From: Mytilisepta virgata
Lineage: Eukaryota; Mollusca; Bivalvia; Mytilida; Mytilidae
Length of the DNA: 64,000 nt
Assembly (NCBI GenBank): GCA_028015205.1
Contig: CM051520.1
Coordinates: forward strand, 6,792,501-6,856,500
Direction: 5' to 3'
Shown: piece by piece, positions 45,472-58,045 of the stretch
Layout of the letters: each line of letters begins with the position of its first letter
Position numbering within the stretch: position 1 is the stretch's first letter
The notes under the pieces: generated by a model
Seen by the model: only the letters and a program-made list of their open reading frames with translations
What the model was told of the DNA's origin: nothing
The model's database searches: none
Made by a program: the position numbers and the translations under genes

Positions 45472-46030
45472 TTTATCGTAATCTAAACTACATCAACTGT
45501 GACGACAAAAGAAATATATGGAATACCAGCGGGATTACAAAGGAGATTTGCCAGTACGTAGACTAGGACTATTTCTGTATGGGGGTGAACTACTCTCAAG
45601 GTATACCAGTCCGTAGGGCATACTTTACTTCTTTTTTGGAGGGCTTACAAATTTACTAATTTTGGAGATCTTTGGGATAAAACTTCAGACGCACAACGTA
45701 TCTTTTGGGGGTAAAAAATTATGAGGCATTTTAAAAGGGATAAAAGATGTTTTGACGTATATTTGGGAATATTAATATTTGAAAATTTTCATCTTTAGTG
45801 CATGTACCTGTGACTTATTTAGTCCGGAGTCTACAAAATGTATCAAAAAATTTTACATTTTAAAATAAATAGCTCAAATCATACTAAACTAAACATTTCA
45901 TGTATTTGTTAAGTATTTCATATTCTGTCAACATTTAGGTGAGTTTATTATTATTAATATCATGCTAAAAATTTATTAAACCGTTGGTGGTTAAAAGATA
46001 TTACGCGCGTCATCAGTTTAATGAAATCTA
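45472..46030. other. Intronic stretch, nothing recognised
   Basis: AT-rich, no coding signal. Confidence 0.45.
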
Positions 46031-46500
46031 ATATTGCTGATTATCGTATTTCCCTATGGCTATATCGACCTGCTGAGGCCTTCAGAATTTCCCGTATTTC
46101 GGCACTGTGACGTCGTAAAGAGTTGACCCGACCCTAATATGAGCTGACCCGAATATATCAGCGACGTCATAATGTTTGACCCAACGTTGACCCGAATATA
46201 TCGGGAAAACATCCGGTTATAGGCGGATGGCCATTGAAAAGTAAGAAATTCCATTAAGATTGCTAGTTAACAATACGATAAATTTATCATCAAGTTTTCT
46301 TCAAACAAATATTGTAAAATATAAGCCGCTCGACACAATATGAAGCTTTTTGGCTCGTTCGCTACGCTCACTCGCCGAAAAAGCTTCACATTGTGTCTCG
46401 CGGCTGATATTTTACGATATACGTTTGCAGAAAACTTGCATATCCAACTATAGAAGTCATCACGTGACTTTGGTGACGTCACACATCACCTATACCATGC
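46031..46500 (+). repeat. Dispersed repeat (copy B) with long palindrome
   Basis: Matches 5573-5890 almost base for base up to about 46330, including 'GTGACGTCGTAAAGAGTTGA'. A 74-nt segment absent from copy A extends a small palindrome into a 102-bp hairpin at 46314-46415. After it, 'ATATACGTTTGCAGAAAAC' resumes the common sequence. Confidence 0.85.
46314..46415. repeat. Palindrome, 38-bp arms, 26-nt centre
   Basis: The left arm begins GTAAAATATAAGCCGCTCGA and continues CACAATATGAAGCTTTTT. The right arm is its reverse complement with about four mismatches. The centre contains TCGTTCGCTACGCTCACTCG. Confidence 0.85.
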
Positions 46501-46559
46501 CCAAGTAAATTGTATAGAAATGCACTGTGGCGATCAGGAATCGATAAAATAAACTACTT

Positions 46560-47490
46560 TTAGTTCGTGCTGAAAAAATTTTGGTGCTATGTAGTACTTC
46601 CTCATATATTAAGAAATATATTAATGCTATTTGGAAACGTTTAAATTTTTGTCTTATCCCTTCCAAATGCTTTTGAAAATTTTGTATTATTTTCCCGTTA
46701 AGTCCATATTGTTAAATCATCTAACTCCGATAAATAGGCTTTTTTGTCGTTTTTAACATAAAATTGCGATTTAACCAAAACTGATGGAAAAATTTTGGTG
46801 CTATGTGCTAATTAATACATTTATAAATTTTTGAAATATCGTAAATGCAATAGTTTAATTTTTTATTATATCCCTTCCAAATTGATTTGAAAATTAGCTA
46901 TTTTCGGAAAATCTGTTATTATTTTTCAAGATGGCAACGATGACCGGAAATGCCACTAGGCGCGAAAATACAAACATTTAATGATTTTCAGTTTCATATT
47001 TGCATCGAAACAAACGCTTATGTTTGAAATATAAAGTATATACATATATAAATAGCTGACATAACTTATTAATAAGTGTATAGTTTCCAATTGCACTGCA
47101 TATTAACTTATCCTCGCCAAGGGTGATATAGATTATGAAAAAAATCGCACCTTTGCCAGTATTAATGGATCATTTCATACAGACATCATTTCTTTTCAAT
47201 CGAGGATTTTATTATATAATGTTTGTGATGAAGTTATAATAAAAAGGGGGGATATGCATACTATTGATACTGATATATTACTAGAGACATATTGTTTTAT
47301 GTCTCGGATGTTACTAATAAAGTATATCCGTTGGTCTTCATATATCATATGTTTGAGTAAAACCTTCATAACTTTTCAAAATATTGTAATTGCAATAGTT
47401 TAAATTTTGATTATGTCCCTTCCAAATTGATTTGAAAATTAGCTATTTTGAAATGTGTTATTTTTTACTATTATTATTCAAGATGGCGCC
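46560..47490 (+). repeat. Three loosely spaced copies of a roughly 200-bp AT-rich unit
   Basis: 'AAAAATTTTGGTGCTATGT' occurs at about 46575 and 46788. 'CCCTTCCAAATTGATTTGAA' with 'ATTAGCTATTTT' occurs at about 46865 and 47417, with a diverged form at 46658. Each later copy ends in 'CAAGATGGC'. Confidence 0.65.
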
Positions 47491-49153
47491 CATCCTAATC
47501 AGCTTCTACCTTGCCATAACAAAGTAAATATATATACGAGTAAATAGAATTACTCATATAATATGTCAAATGTTAAATATATAAATACCAAAAAGATAAA
47601 TTATTAATTTAAAATAAATTAAAATGTTACTTATCTGACATTTGAAATTATATTTCATGACTGCATTCTTTGTGATCCCCCCTTAAACACACACACACAC
47701 ACACCTCTTTAGTAAAATGTTGCATTAATTATCAAAAAATATGGCGTTAAAAATGAAATCACGCTGTTTTTGGTCAGCAAACGGTTTACCTGTATACATA
47801 CAATGTACCTGTGTACCTTAATTAACGGTTGGAACAATAAACATCCGGACAGTCAAGGTACAATATACATGTCTAATCGTTAATTAGTTATAATTACCTG
47901 AAACACACAGCATGTTAATTGCGCATAATAAATTTCTTCAGATAAAACTCAAATAAATTTTACCAAAAAAAAAAAAAAAATCGCTTTTCTCGCGGCTTAA
48001 AAAATTAAAAAAAACTTGCATCATTACCCTTTATCACGTGTAATTATGTACTTTTGACAGTTTGTATAAATTGGTGATAAATTTCATATTATTAATTATT
48101 GTCACAATTTCATATATTGAAATTATAATCCATGTGAAATGTTACTACATCTTTCAAATAAAAAGTTTTTTAAAGTGAAGACGTGGAGAACGTGCTATAA
48201 TCAATACAGTTATCGAAGTACGATGAATGCCTGGCATGAACGGGACCAGTAGATTCCCGATATTGGGTAACCAGTTAATAAGTCTAAACAGAGTTACCTA
48301 ACATAATTATGACCGATATAGCTGCATATGATAATATGTACTTACGTTTAAAAGTAGTAGGGCCTTTTTCGCCATATTTATTTCACTTCTAGGGCCATTT
48401 TCAATAAGCCGTCTGAGGCCTATAAAAATTTCTGTGGGCATAGCCTAGTATGTGTTCCCTTAAGATATGCTAATACATGTAATAACTAACATATAAGTTA
48501 CTAAAAAATTCTTCTTACCTAAACATGGAGGACATTTTTAACACAAATTTGCGAAATTAACTTCTTGAATACAATTTTTCCATGTGAAGGACACTCAGAA
48601 CCAAAACTTGTTTTTTGTGTAAATGAGTTTATGAATCTCTTTTTATATGACAATAGAATGATTTTGGGTCTGAAATTCCTTCTTGGCAATATTCCAAAAA
48701 TGATACAAATTTACCCATACCATATATACACACGACCTTTGCGGGTAATTTTTTTTCTTATAAGGTGCATTGCTTACAACCGATTAAGATAAAAAGGAGA
48801 AAAATATTTCAGATGCGATGATGAATTAATTTTGTAATATAAAAACAACTGTTACAGTGACTATAACAAGCGAGAATTTATACTGAAATTTACTGTTTAA
48901 ATTCACTTTGCAGGATATTATGTCATGAAAATATACAAGTTGAATCCAAAAAGTAATAATTTAAACCCGAAAGAGTGTGTATAATACTTTATTTATTTAT
49001 TTGCAAATGCGCCAAGAAAGGGAGAAAGGCTATTACTTGTTATCATCTTTTGCTAAATACGAGGTCATGACCTTCCTGATAAGCCTGTGGTATGATTATT
49101 TAGAAGTGACTGCGTATGTGTTGATTAATTACTATTGTATAAAATAAAAACAA
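47491..49153. other. Intronic AT-rich stretch with an (AC)n tract
   Basis: An (AC) run of nine units lies at about 47688-47705. Otherwise no recognised feature. Confidence 0.5.
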
Positions 49154-49600
49154 TTAGTGGAGGCATATTATAGCAGATAGAAGAATTAATAGTTGCCATC
49201 TTATAATTGTTATATTAAAATTTCAATTTATCAATACAAACGTTTACTATAACAAGTTTGTATTGATAAATCAAAATTTTGATATAACATAATTCCTATC
49301 AATTTTCCAGAATTTAATTTTAGTAAAAGATATAATGGCAATTGGGGCTATTACTTTAGACCAGGCAAATCAAATTTGTAGACACGAGAGAGAGAGAGAC
49401 AGATAGAGAGGGAGAAGGGGGGGGGGGGGGGGTGACATAGAGAGAGGGAGAGGGGGGGTGACATAGAGAGAGGGGGGAGGGGTGTGTGACATATAATGGC
49501 AGATAGAGGAATTAATAGTTACCATCTTATAATTCCTATCAATATTCCAGCATTTAGTTTTAGTAAAAGATGTAATCAGAAGATCCAGAAAAATGTCAAA
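49154..49600 (+). repeat. Direct duplication separated by a GA/G-rich minisatellite
   Basis: 'CAGATAGA.GAATTAATAGTT' followed by '.CCATCTTATAATT' and then 'CCTATCAAT.TTCCAG' and 'TTTTAGTAAAAGAT' occurs at 49170-49335 and 49500-49575. Between them, 49384-49495 holds GAGAGAGA, a G-run of about 18 and repeated GGTGACATAGAGAGAGGG units. Confidence 0.85.
49209..49288. mobile_element. 80-bp foldback insertion with ATAATT target duplication
   Basis: Two 33-nt arms (49209-49241 and 49256-49288) pair with three mismatches around a 14-nt loop. ATAATT flanks it on both sides (49203-49208, 49289-49294). The neighbouring duplicate of the host sequence has a single ATAATT at 49529-49534 and no insert, a preserved empty site. 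Confidence 0.9.
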
Positions 49601-52600
49601 CATTCTATCAAGAGGATGAAAGTATTTAAAATTTTGTAAGAAATTATTTCTCTAAACCTGAGACATTTTCTGAACCAGATCCTGAAAAAAGTTGTATTTT
49701 ATGTAACTTGCAAAGCCAATTAATCAAAAATTAAGCTGATTGAAAGTATGTAATCATTATTTTCATCATTAAGTTATCTATTAATATTACATATTTGTTC
49801 TCGGATCATTTTTATTAAAACATTGAAACAGAAGGTAATAATTTTTTTTTCGATTTTTCGTCATTGGTCAAATTTTTATAATTTGCCAAGTTTGATTATT
49901 GTATGATCCTTTTAAAAAATAATGCAATTGTTTTACTTTAAAAAAATCAATGTTTTTATCCATTTTTTCAGAAACAATGTGTATAAATGTGTATAAACAA
50001 TGTGGTACAATGATAAGCACTGTAAAAGATAATAAAGTTTGTTCCATACACAGATGGAGATAAGATTTTTGAAAGACCACTACTTATGACCAGCTGTGTT
50101 GAATGTCACAAGCAAAACATGTTAATTACCCTTGATAACCATCAGTACAGACAGATAAAGTGACTGAACTTCTCAGAACTTTTTATCCTCTCAAAAAAAA
50201 AATATTGCGTAAAAAAAAATTATTTATAAATTTTGACCCCCCCCCCAATTTTATTTCAAACATTTTTACCCCCAATAATTCTCAAGCCCCCCCCCCCCCC
50301 GCCCCCTATAAATATTGACGGCCCCTAAGCTAACATGCCTTATTGTGTTGTATTTGGATTTTAATTCTATGGTGGTTAAGTCTGTTTCTTTTAGGGAGGT
50401 TTCCAAAAGAACAAGCCAGGTTTAGAATAGATGGCTTCATAGCAAAGTTTTGTTAAAACCTTTCACTGAAGATCCCAAGAGACTAGCCATATTGGGCTAC
50501 CCAGTCAATAAATTCACTGCCTATTCAAAGAAAAGCGTATGAAGAAAAGTGAAGACTTAAAAAAAGATACATATTCCGGGAAATGTGGGTTGAAAAACTT
50601 GGTGATTTACATTTAAAGGGTGTTGATTATCTATAAAACATAGGTAATATAAATAAAATATTAATTTTAATAATTAGTAATTTTAAGTTTTATCCCATGT
50701 ATTTTTTAAATCCCGGATTTATACCCATTTGATTTTCCTTGCACGTATTATACATTGTACACATCATAGACATACGTGAAATATTCTTGGTGCATTAAAT
50801 TAAAATTATAATAACGCTTTACATTCAGGTTTGAAAAATTTTTCACTATCGATATCCTAGAATAAAAATGGTTTAATAAATATTTTCATAATTTGGTGTT
50901 ACCATTGGAGTTTGAAGCATGTCGGATCGACTTTTATAGTGTGTTATGATACTTTTCTTTTGGTTTCCTTGACCATATTTAGAAAAAAGGGGGGGGGGGG
51001 CTCTTAGATTTAACTGCTTAACCATTTTATGCTCGTGTCCCAAGTTGGGAATCTCAGTTACCTTTCTGTTAATTTATTTGTTGATATTTTGACATGATAT
51101 TGTACCGCTGGACATAACTACTCATGAATTACTCTGGGGCCATCAGTCAGGGCATGGTGTGGAGACCATTTGTGCTTTGTTTGAATATATACTTGAGATA
51201 TATAACGGCGCTCCATGTCCGTTTTTCCTCAAACATACAGTTATAAGTTTAACATGAATCATACATTGGATAGTGGAAATAAAGCTTTTTCGGATACTCC
51301 ACAATAAAACAATCCACAAAGTCCAGATTCTTTAAATTATTCAAAAGGTGCTTGAAGAACATTCAACAAAGCTTCTTATGCAGCTTGAAATGTAAATCCG
51401 AATGTCGCCGAACAACTTTATATACTTTATATAGTCTGTTTGTTAAGTTTGTGAAACGGTGAAACTTTGGCAAATCGGATTTTGATAATGTTTTCGTTTA
51501 TTCTTTTTTGTAAAATACTCATTAGAGCAAAGCTACTTGGGTGACAGGAATAAAATTGGGAAGTAGCGCACCAATATTACTTTACTAATTTTTTTCTTAC
51601 TTTTGTTGACCGGGTAAATTGCAGAAAAGTAGTATGTATTTTTTGCAGACACAACATATTCTTTTCTGCGGAAACGTAAAACTGTTATTTCACAAAAAAA
51701 TGTGGAAATTTAAACCAATTTATCTCGGTCGAATTTACCACCCCCCCCCCCTTCCCATAAAAAAATAAAATAAAATAAAAATGAAAACAAAAAACAAAAA
51801 ATAAAAACAACAAAAAAGCAAATGAATAAAGGAAATGTAATAAAATGGAGATAAACGAAGTTACAAATAAAATTTACATTTACTACATTTTAATTCATAT
51901 TTAAAAAAAATATATAATTGTTTATCCGTCTTGTTTCTTTCAATCAAGATTACCAGTACTACATGTTTTTAGATAAAATACATAAAATCTTGATATCATC
52001 CTAACTAGCTATCCCGCCCGTTTATGCCGGATTATCAGTTCAGAATTTGTTCTGGATGATTAAACACAATAAACGTGTGATAAGGTAATTAACACGGGAC
52101 TTATTGATCACTCTGACACGTGCCGATAAAAATATTTATGTATGAATCTAATAATAATGAGATTTTAAATTCATGGGTTTTATTTTGCATTTTGATTTTC
52201 ATTTTATGACCTTTTCTTCATTTCTCTCACCATCATGTCTTTAGATTTTTTTCTTCCAACCAGCGAGATTAAGGTGCTTCGAGGTATTTCTACGAAGCCC
52301 TCTTCTTGATGTACGATGTATCTTGGCCGATTGCCGCGAAAAAAATAAACCTTCACAAAAGACAATAACAAAATCAACAACAATTAAATAAAGAAAATAT
52401 AAAATTAAAAAAAAAAATAAAATATGCCTCGATCGTCCACGAATGAGGAAAGGTTTACGAATAGACAAGATATGAACTTCTTGACAACAAAGATCATGGA
52501 AATAGGAATCTGTATTGTGGTATTCTCTACAATCAAAACTGCTGCAAGTTACCTCCCCCCCCCCCCCAACACTTTCCTTACCGGGGAATTTAAGCAGATC

Positions 52601-52671
52601 CTTACATAGTAAGAAATTCTGATTACTCTTTAGTTGAAGAAAGCCAAACATAGTGAATCAAACTTTGGCTT

Positions 52672-52672
<1 letters not shown>
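49601..52672. other. Long intronic stretch with C-runs and A-rich tracts
   Basis: C-runs at about 50239-50248, 50286-50300, 51740-51751 and 52556-52567, a G-run at about 50990-51000, and an A-rich tract at 51760-51830. The minus-strand frame 52241-52651 is open for 136 codons but shows a low-complexity hydrophobic segment and no domain. No gene supported. Confidence 0.5.
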
Positions 52673-52719
<47 letters not shown>

Positions 52720-52736
52720 ATATATGTATATATGTG

Positions 52737-52810
<74 letters not shown>
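52673..52810. repeat. (TA)n microsatellite, about 138 bp
   Basis: Nearly pure TA dinucleotides with a few TGTA interruptions at 52715-52742. All four open frames across it are (YI)n translations without meaning. Confidence 0.98.
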
Positions 52811-52811
<1 letters not shown>

Positions 52812-53264
52812 AAGGAAAATGACATTGTATGCGTAAAAAGTCGTTCTTGTGCATCGAAATTGGTATCAAAGAATATTATCGTTATCATCATGATCATTTT
52901 TAAATGAAATAAAAGCGTAAGAACGGAAATGGACTTAATTAATGCATACTACGAACATGTACGTATGTTACAGTTTGTAATTCCGATATTCAAACGATTA
53001 TAATACGGATGCAGTTTTAGATTTTTTTTCACCCACAGGTGTTTGAATGCCTTAATCTGATCAACAGAAAATATTAACTTGGAGTTGCCTTATCAGAGGC
53101 CCGAATTTTAGATCGTAAAATATTGTCATAGATTCATGTCCAGCTCATACATGTCATATTCAAAGGTCTCACTTGGTAACTTCGTAGTTAAACTTATAAT
53201 ACTCACTTTTTAATGTAAGTTTCATTTCTTATTTTGTAGTCTCACATTTTGATGTGACAAGGGC
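52811..53264. other. Intronic AT-rich stretch, nothing recognised
   Basis: No coding signal or named repeat. Confidence 0.45.
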
Positions 53265-53930
53265 GAATCTAGAATTTGGGGAGGGGGTGGCATCCACCCA
53301 ACATTCGAATAATTATTGCCCCTTGCTGCAACGCGACGGATGAATTTAGTAATGATCTGCACCCGTCCGTGCGCCCGTCTGTGCGTCTCATAATTCGGAA
53401 CATATTAAACAAAAATAAAGAAATATTAAATGAAAAAAGAATGCATTAAAGTTAACATTTTGTTTAAAATGTTTTAAATGCCCTTTTGCACTAACACTAA
53501 CCTAAAAATAAAAAAACAACCTAGCTATACTTGCATGATTAATATATGCATTGTACCTATATGAATTTCACATATACTGATTCACAATTATTTAAATAAA
53601 AATGAAACCAGATTTTAAAGTTTAAGCCATCGTCTGTGAAGTAATTAAATGAAAATCTTCAATGCACGTTGATGGAAAATTAATTTTACCCCGTTATAAA
53701 AAGTTACACACGTGTTAGTTTTCACAACTATTTGTCATTTATTATCAATTACATGTACTGCAAGAGATCATTTGTAATGATCACTTTCGTAAGATTTGAT
53801 AATTATAAACATAATCAAGGAGGTCGATTTGTGTTTTTTTTTTTTAATTTTTCATATAACATTTTTTGGTGACCTTAACTTAGGAGAGGGGGACACGTGC
53901 CCCCTGTGCTAAGTAAATCCGCCACTGAGT
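53265..53930 (+). repeat. Dispersed repeat with GGCGA/TCCGCC ends (copy 2)
   Basis: Starts 'AGGGCGAATCTAGAATTTGG', ends 'TAAATCCGCCACTGAG'. Internal blocks parallel 43549-43870 ('GTTGATGGAAAATTAATTTT', 'AGATCATTTGTAATGATCAC'). Confidence 0.65.
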
Positions 53931-54639
53931 GATCTTTCTCAAATTTTCATAGTTTTATATAATGTATACATGTAATTAAGTTGTAAAGTTAAGTTATAAA
54001 AAGTGCAAAAATGGCTATTAATACATTTGGCTGGGTTATCAGAGCTCACTCTATAAAAACACGTGGAAATTTGCATATTCTGTTCGAAATCGACTCTAAC
54101 ATGACATATATCATGAAGCAAGAAATTCTTATTTAGTTTAATTCTATATCTTCGAAACAGTTTATATTTTGATGAAATGTCCTCTAATAAAAAAAACTAA
54201 CGGTTAACAAATCTTTATGAAGTCTATTTTTATCTTGCCTGATCAGAAATGACAAGCAACATTTTTAAAACTATTATTCAAAGGTGACCAAAGCAAAACG
54301 TTTTTGCAGCAGAAAATTAATTTAAAACCCTCAATTAATATCTGCAAATTCATTCCGAAATCTCCTAGCTTAATGGACTGGAATATGACGTATGAGAGCC
54401 CTAGTCATTAAAAAAAGCGAGGTTTGACTTCAGAGGAATCTCGGACTATGTACATAATGTATTAAGTTTGAAATTACATGTATTTTCATGATTTTGATTT
54501 TATTTCGTCAATTTGGCAGCGGTGCACACACTATCAATTTCGTTTCCTTTTTTTAAACTCAGATTGCAAATAATCTTCATATAGTTTGATGTTAGTTTCT
54601 CAAAAAACTTTGTCTACTCAGTTTGAAAAAAATTATCTT
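53931..54639. other. Intronic AT-rich stretch, nothing recognised
   Basis: No coding signal or named repeat. Confidence 0.45.
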
Positions 54640-55360
54640 TCCTGGTTTCGGATGTCAGTATTGTATTGTTTTACCTCTTTTTTTTGTTGAAATCAGACAG
54701 GAAGACATTCTGATTTAATGAAGTAAGTTTGTTACTGTTTCAGTTAAATTGAGGCCACTTATTTTCTCAGGTCAGTTAAATTTTTTATTTGTTGAAGTCA
54801 GATTCGGAACTATTCAGCTCACATTCATACTCATGTAGATTCTTATTTGATCAAGTCAGTTGCATTTCTGATTTGTATTAGTCAGATTCGAATATATATC
54901 CGTAGCAGCCAAACAAATGAAGATTCTTATTTCATGAAGTCAGTTTGTTGGGTCCCAGTTACTCATCTCAAGTCAGTTTCATTTCTTATCTATTTAAATC
55001 AGATTAGAAAATACCCAGCTGAAAGTCATACACTTGTAGATTCTTAATGGATTAAGTCAGTTTGTTCGGTCTCCTTTAAATTGTGCGCACTGATTTTTTC
55101 AATTCGGTTTCATTTATTTTCGCTTAAATCAGATTGAAAGTAAAGTCAAGAAATACCAAAAGGATATTCGAAGGAGGGGAAAATCGAAAAAAAAAACTGA
55201 CAAACTCCGAAGAACACCGAAGACAAGACCAAAACAATACAAACACTACACTTAAAACCTAAAAACATATGAACAACATGGACCCCACAAAAAAACCGAG
55301 GGTAGTCTCTCAATTTTGCAGTGATGTCAGTTTGTTACTTTCTCATATTCTCATGTAAAG
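54640..55360 (+). repeat. Degenerate tandem repeat with AAGTCAGTTTGTT, interrupted
   Basis: 'GAAGTCAG', 'GTCAGTTTCATTTCTTAT' and 'TCAGATT.GAA' recur about every 100-120 bp from 54690 to 55135 and resume after 55320. The small frame 54847-55047 shows the repeat as protein ('MIKSVAFLI' and 'LKSVSFLI'). The array is split by an inverted retroelement tail at 55139-55310. Confidence 0.65.
55139..55310 (-). mobile_element. Penelope-like 3' tail, inverted
   Basis: The reverse complement of this segment ('TTGTCTTCGGTGTTCTTCGG', 'ATCCTTTTGGTATTTCTTGA') matches 24740-24880, the 3' end of the Penelope-like copy. It is therefore a severely 5'-truncated insertion into the tandem repeat. Confidence 0.8.
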
Positions 55361-56700
55361 TTATCCTTCATAAAATATACTAGTCAGAGATTCCTCTGAC
55401 GTCAGATGACCCTGTTTCTCAATTGACTACCGTCAGAGATCACTCTATATACAAAACTGGGAAATTTGTCGACTCTGTCCAGATATTGTTAATCAGTTTT
55501 ATATATGGAAATGAACTTGAGTTGAGTGCTTTTTTTTATGTCAGCTAATTACCCCTATCTTTCACAGTTTTTGTCATCACTATAGTGGTAAAATAGAAGT
55601 CATGAAATATTTTTCATCTTTTAATTGAGTCATGTGAGTAGAATCTTAATATAATTTATATAACCTATTGTTCTGTAGATTAAACGGTCTAGATATTATA
55701 TATTACTATGCTTTATTGAGCCAAGCATAATAGTGCTCAGCTGTCAATATGAAGCTATCGTATTTAAATACTGTTCGGAACATCCCTTTTGTGAAGAATA
55801 CTGTGGTCCTTCTGCGTAAATTTTTCATCTTACCTTTTTCACAAAATGTATCTCCTCCGTGACAAATTCATATACCTACTGTTCCTTGTCAGTTAACGTT
55901 TGGGTATGAAAGTAGGGTTTTGAGAAGGATTTTCTGTTAGAGAATGCTATTTTTATCACACTATCCTTTACAGTTATATTAATATTCACAGCAGAATATA
56001 ACAAAACATTCATTTTTATGGTAAATCTGTTATCATCATTTATGGTAAGATTTCCTTTGTTTAATTAGTTAAAAGGTGACCGAATTGTTTCAATGAACTC
56101 CCAAATGGATTAGCGAATGTATACATAACACGGGATCTTTAAATCATAAATTACACTTCTTAACCTGTATTTTACAATGTTATTCCTGAAATTGTATATA
56201 ATTACAATTTTCGGAAAAGGCTAAAGGCAGTTTTCGAAAATGAACAATAAGAAATTAAAAAAAATCTGGACTTTCCAAAGAAGAAAAGATGTATTTTATT
56301 ATTACCCGGCTCCTTTAGTTTTTTTATTTAGCAAGTTTATGCGCACATCATTTTCTGACTGTAACAAGTAAGTTAAGAACAACGAGAAGGGAAGTTACCC
56401 TTAGTCAAAAAATGTCTTGAATCGGATCAAGAAGAAAAATCTTAACTTGAACAAACTTACTTGTATAAGTCAGAATAATATACCATTAACTAAAGAGAGA
56501 TAACTCTTCCCGGATTTTTTTTCTGACTGTTAAGAGTAAGAATCATTCTGACTTAAATATGTAGATCCCCTGACTGTATGTATACATAATGATATACACA
56601 ATAGTTATCATATAAACAGTAATACATAAACCAATCAATACAGATTTATGAGAGACGATAAAACACATAAAATAAAACATGCGTAAAATTTAAAGAGACA
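55361..56700. other. Intronic AT-rich stretch, nothing recognised
   Basis: No coding signal or named repeat. 'GTCAG' and 'CTGACTGT'-like words recur around 56340-56580, perhaps as eroded relatives of the preceding array. Confidence 0.4.
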
Positions 56701-56725
56701 CAATTCTGTACATGCAAATATAAAA

Positions 56726-57240
56726 TTATTTACCGTATAAAACCTCTCTACGTTTTTTCAAGATTAAATTACAGGTTTTGGCACAAACTCTAAAAATATC
56801 TTGATTCGAAAATAAAAATACCATCTTCTGACAATCAGTAAAATTCATAAAATTATCATCAAACTTAAAAGCTTCACTAAAAAGATGATTTCTAAAATCA
56901 TGATAAACAGGACAATGTAAAATAACATGCGACTCCTCTTCAATTAAATCTGTGCAATTAAAACAACATCTGTCCTCCGGTCTTAAATTTTCATAACGAC
57001 CAATTTCCAATCGAATTGGAGCTACATCTAGATTTAGAAAAGGCGCTACGATCACTAAAAGGTAATACAAATTTACAGTAATTTTCAACACAATATTCTG
57101 TCTTAAAAAGCTTATATGTTCTTAGCTTATTACGTCCATTACCCGTCCTGGAAGAGAGTGAGTTTACATTTCTTTTCCATTCTTCAGTGTAACTTATAAA
57201 CATTTTTGATAAAATATCTTGTTTCAAAACACACTTATTT
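56726..57240 (-). pseudogene. LINE ORF2 C-terminus, frameshifted
   Basis: Two overlapping minus-strand frames. The upstream one (56991-57227) has 'SYTEEWKRNVNSLSSRTGNG' and 'YKLFKTEYCVENY'. The downstream one (56726-57091) has 'PIRLEIGRYENLRPEDRCCF', then CxxC...E..HVILHC, the zinc-knuckle-like tail of CR1/RTE-type LINEs, ending near 56726. Homology crosses from one frame to the other at about 57030, a single frameshift. It could be the tail end of the same LINE family whose RT lies at 2930-3856, but that is a guess from style. Confidence 0.8.
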
Positions 57241-57404
57241 ATGTTACCATTTATATCACAAAAATAATCTAATTGTAAATCAGTTAAATGTTTCCTAACA
57301 ATATAATTACATGTGCAAAGTTATTAAAGTTTTAAAAAAGTTAACGCCGCAGTCGCCGCCGCCGGAAAGTAATACATATATCTCGCCTCCGCGACTTTTC
57401 GTCC

Positions 57405-58015
57405 CAGGCGAGACAAAAATGAATGCATTAAATGAAAAATGAAAGAAGAGTTTAGGTGACGAGTTTAAATTCTCAATTTTCAAAATTCAACCCCGATTTT
57501 TTTGGAAAATCTAAATTCTAATATTTTATTGCACATCAGACATAGTATGTGACAATACTATACAGAAATTAAATGCATAAGGTGAAAAATGAAAGAGGAG
57601 TTTAGATCACAAGCTTCAATTCACAATTTTCGAAATTCGAACCTTGCAGGCCCAAATTTTTGAAAATCGAAATTCTAAAACCTTCTACATGTACATGTAG
57701 TATGTTACAATACCTTACAAGTTAAATTGATACTAATGAACACAATGAAAGAGGAGTTTAGGCCCACAAATTTAATCTCCTAATTTTCTAAATTCATCTC
57801 TTTTAGGCCCCAATTTTTGACAATCAAGATTCTAAAACTTTATTGCGCATATTCATATAGCATGTGACAATGCTGTATAGAATTAAAATTCATGAAACGA
57901 AAAGTTGAACGAGGGGCTTAGGTCACAAGAAAGTGTGACGGACGTACGGACGGACAAGACGGATGGGGCGATAACAACATCCCCGAATTTCTACGAAGTC
58001 CGTGGATTGAAAAAA
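57405..58015 (+). repeat. Satellite-family array, about three units and GGACGG tail
   Basis: 'GAAGAGTTTAGGTGACGAG', 'GAGGAGTTTAGATCACAAGC' and 'GAGGAGTTTAGGCCCACAAA' start successive units, and the last ends 'GTGACGGACGTACGGACGG', 'ACATCCCCGAATTTCTACGA'. It abuts the splice acceptor of Ig exon 2. Confidence 0.85.
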
Positions 58016-58045
58016 AAATGTTCTTAATAGTGACCTTCTTTGTAG

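Noticed and set aside
52241..52651. 136-codon minus-strand frame
   Set aside because: It includes a G-run, a low-complexity hydrophobic stretch and no domain; more likely repeat read-through.
52634..52907. Four open frames across the TA tract on both strands
   Set aside because: They are translations of a dinucleotide repeat (YIYI...), not genes.
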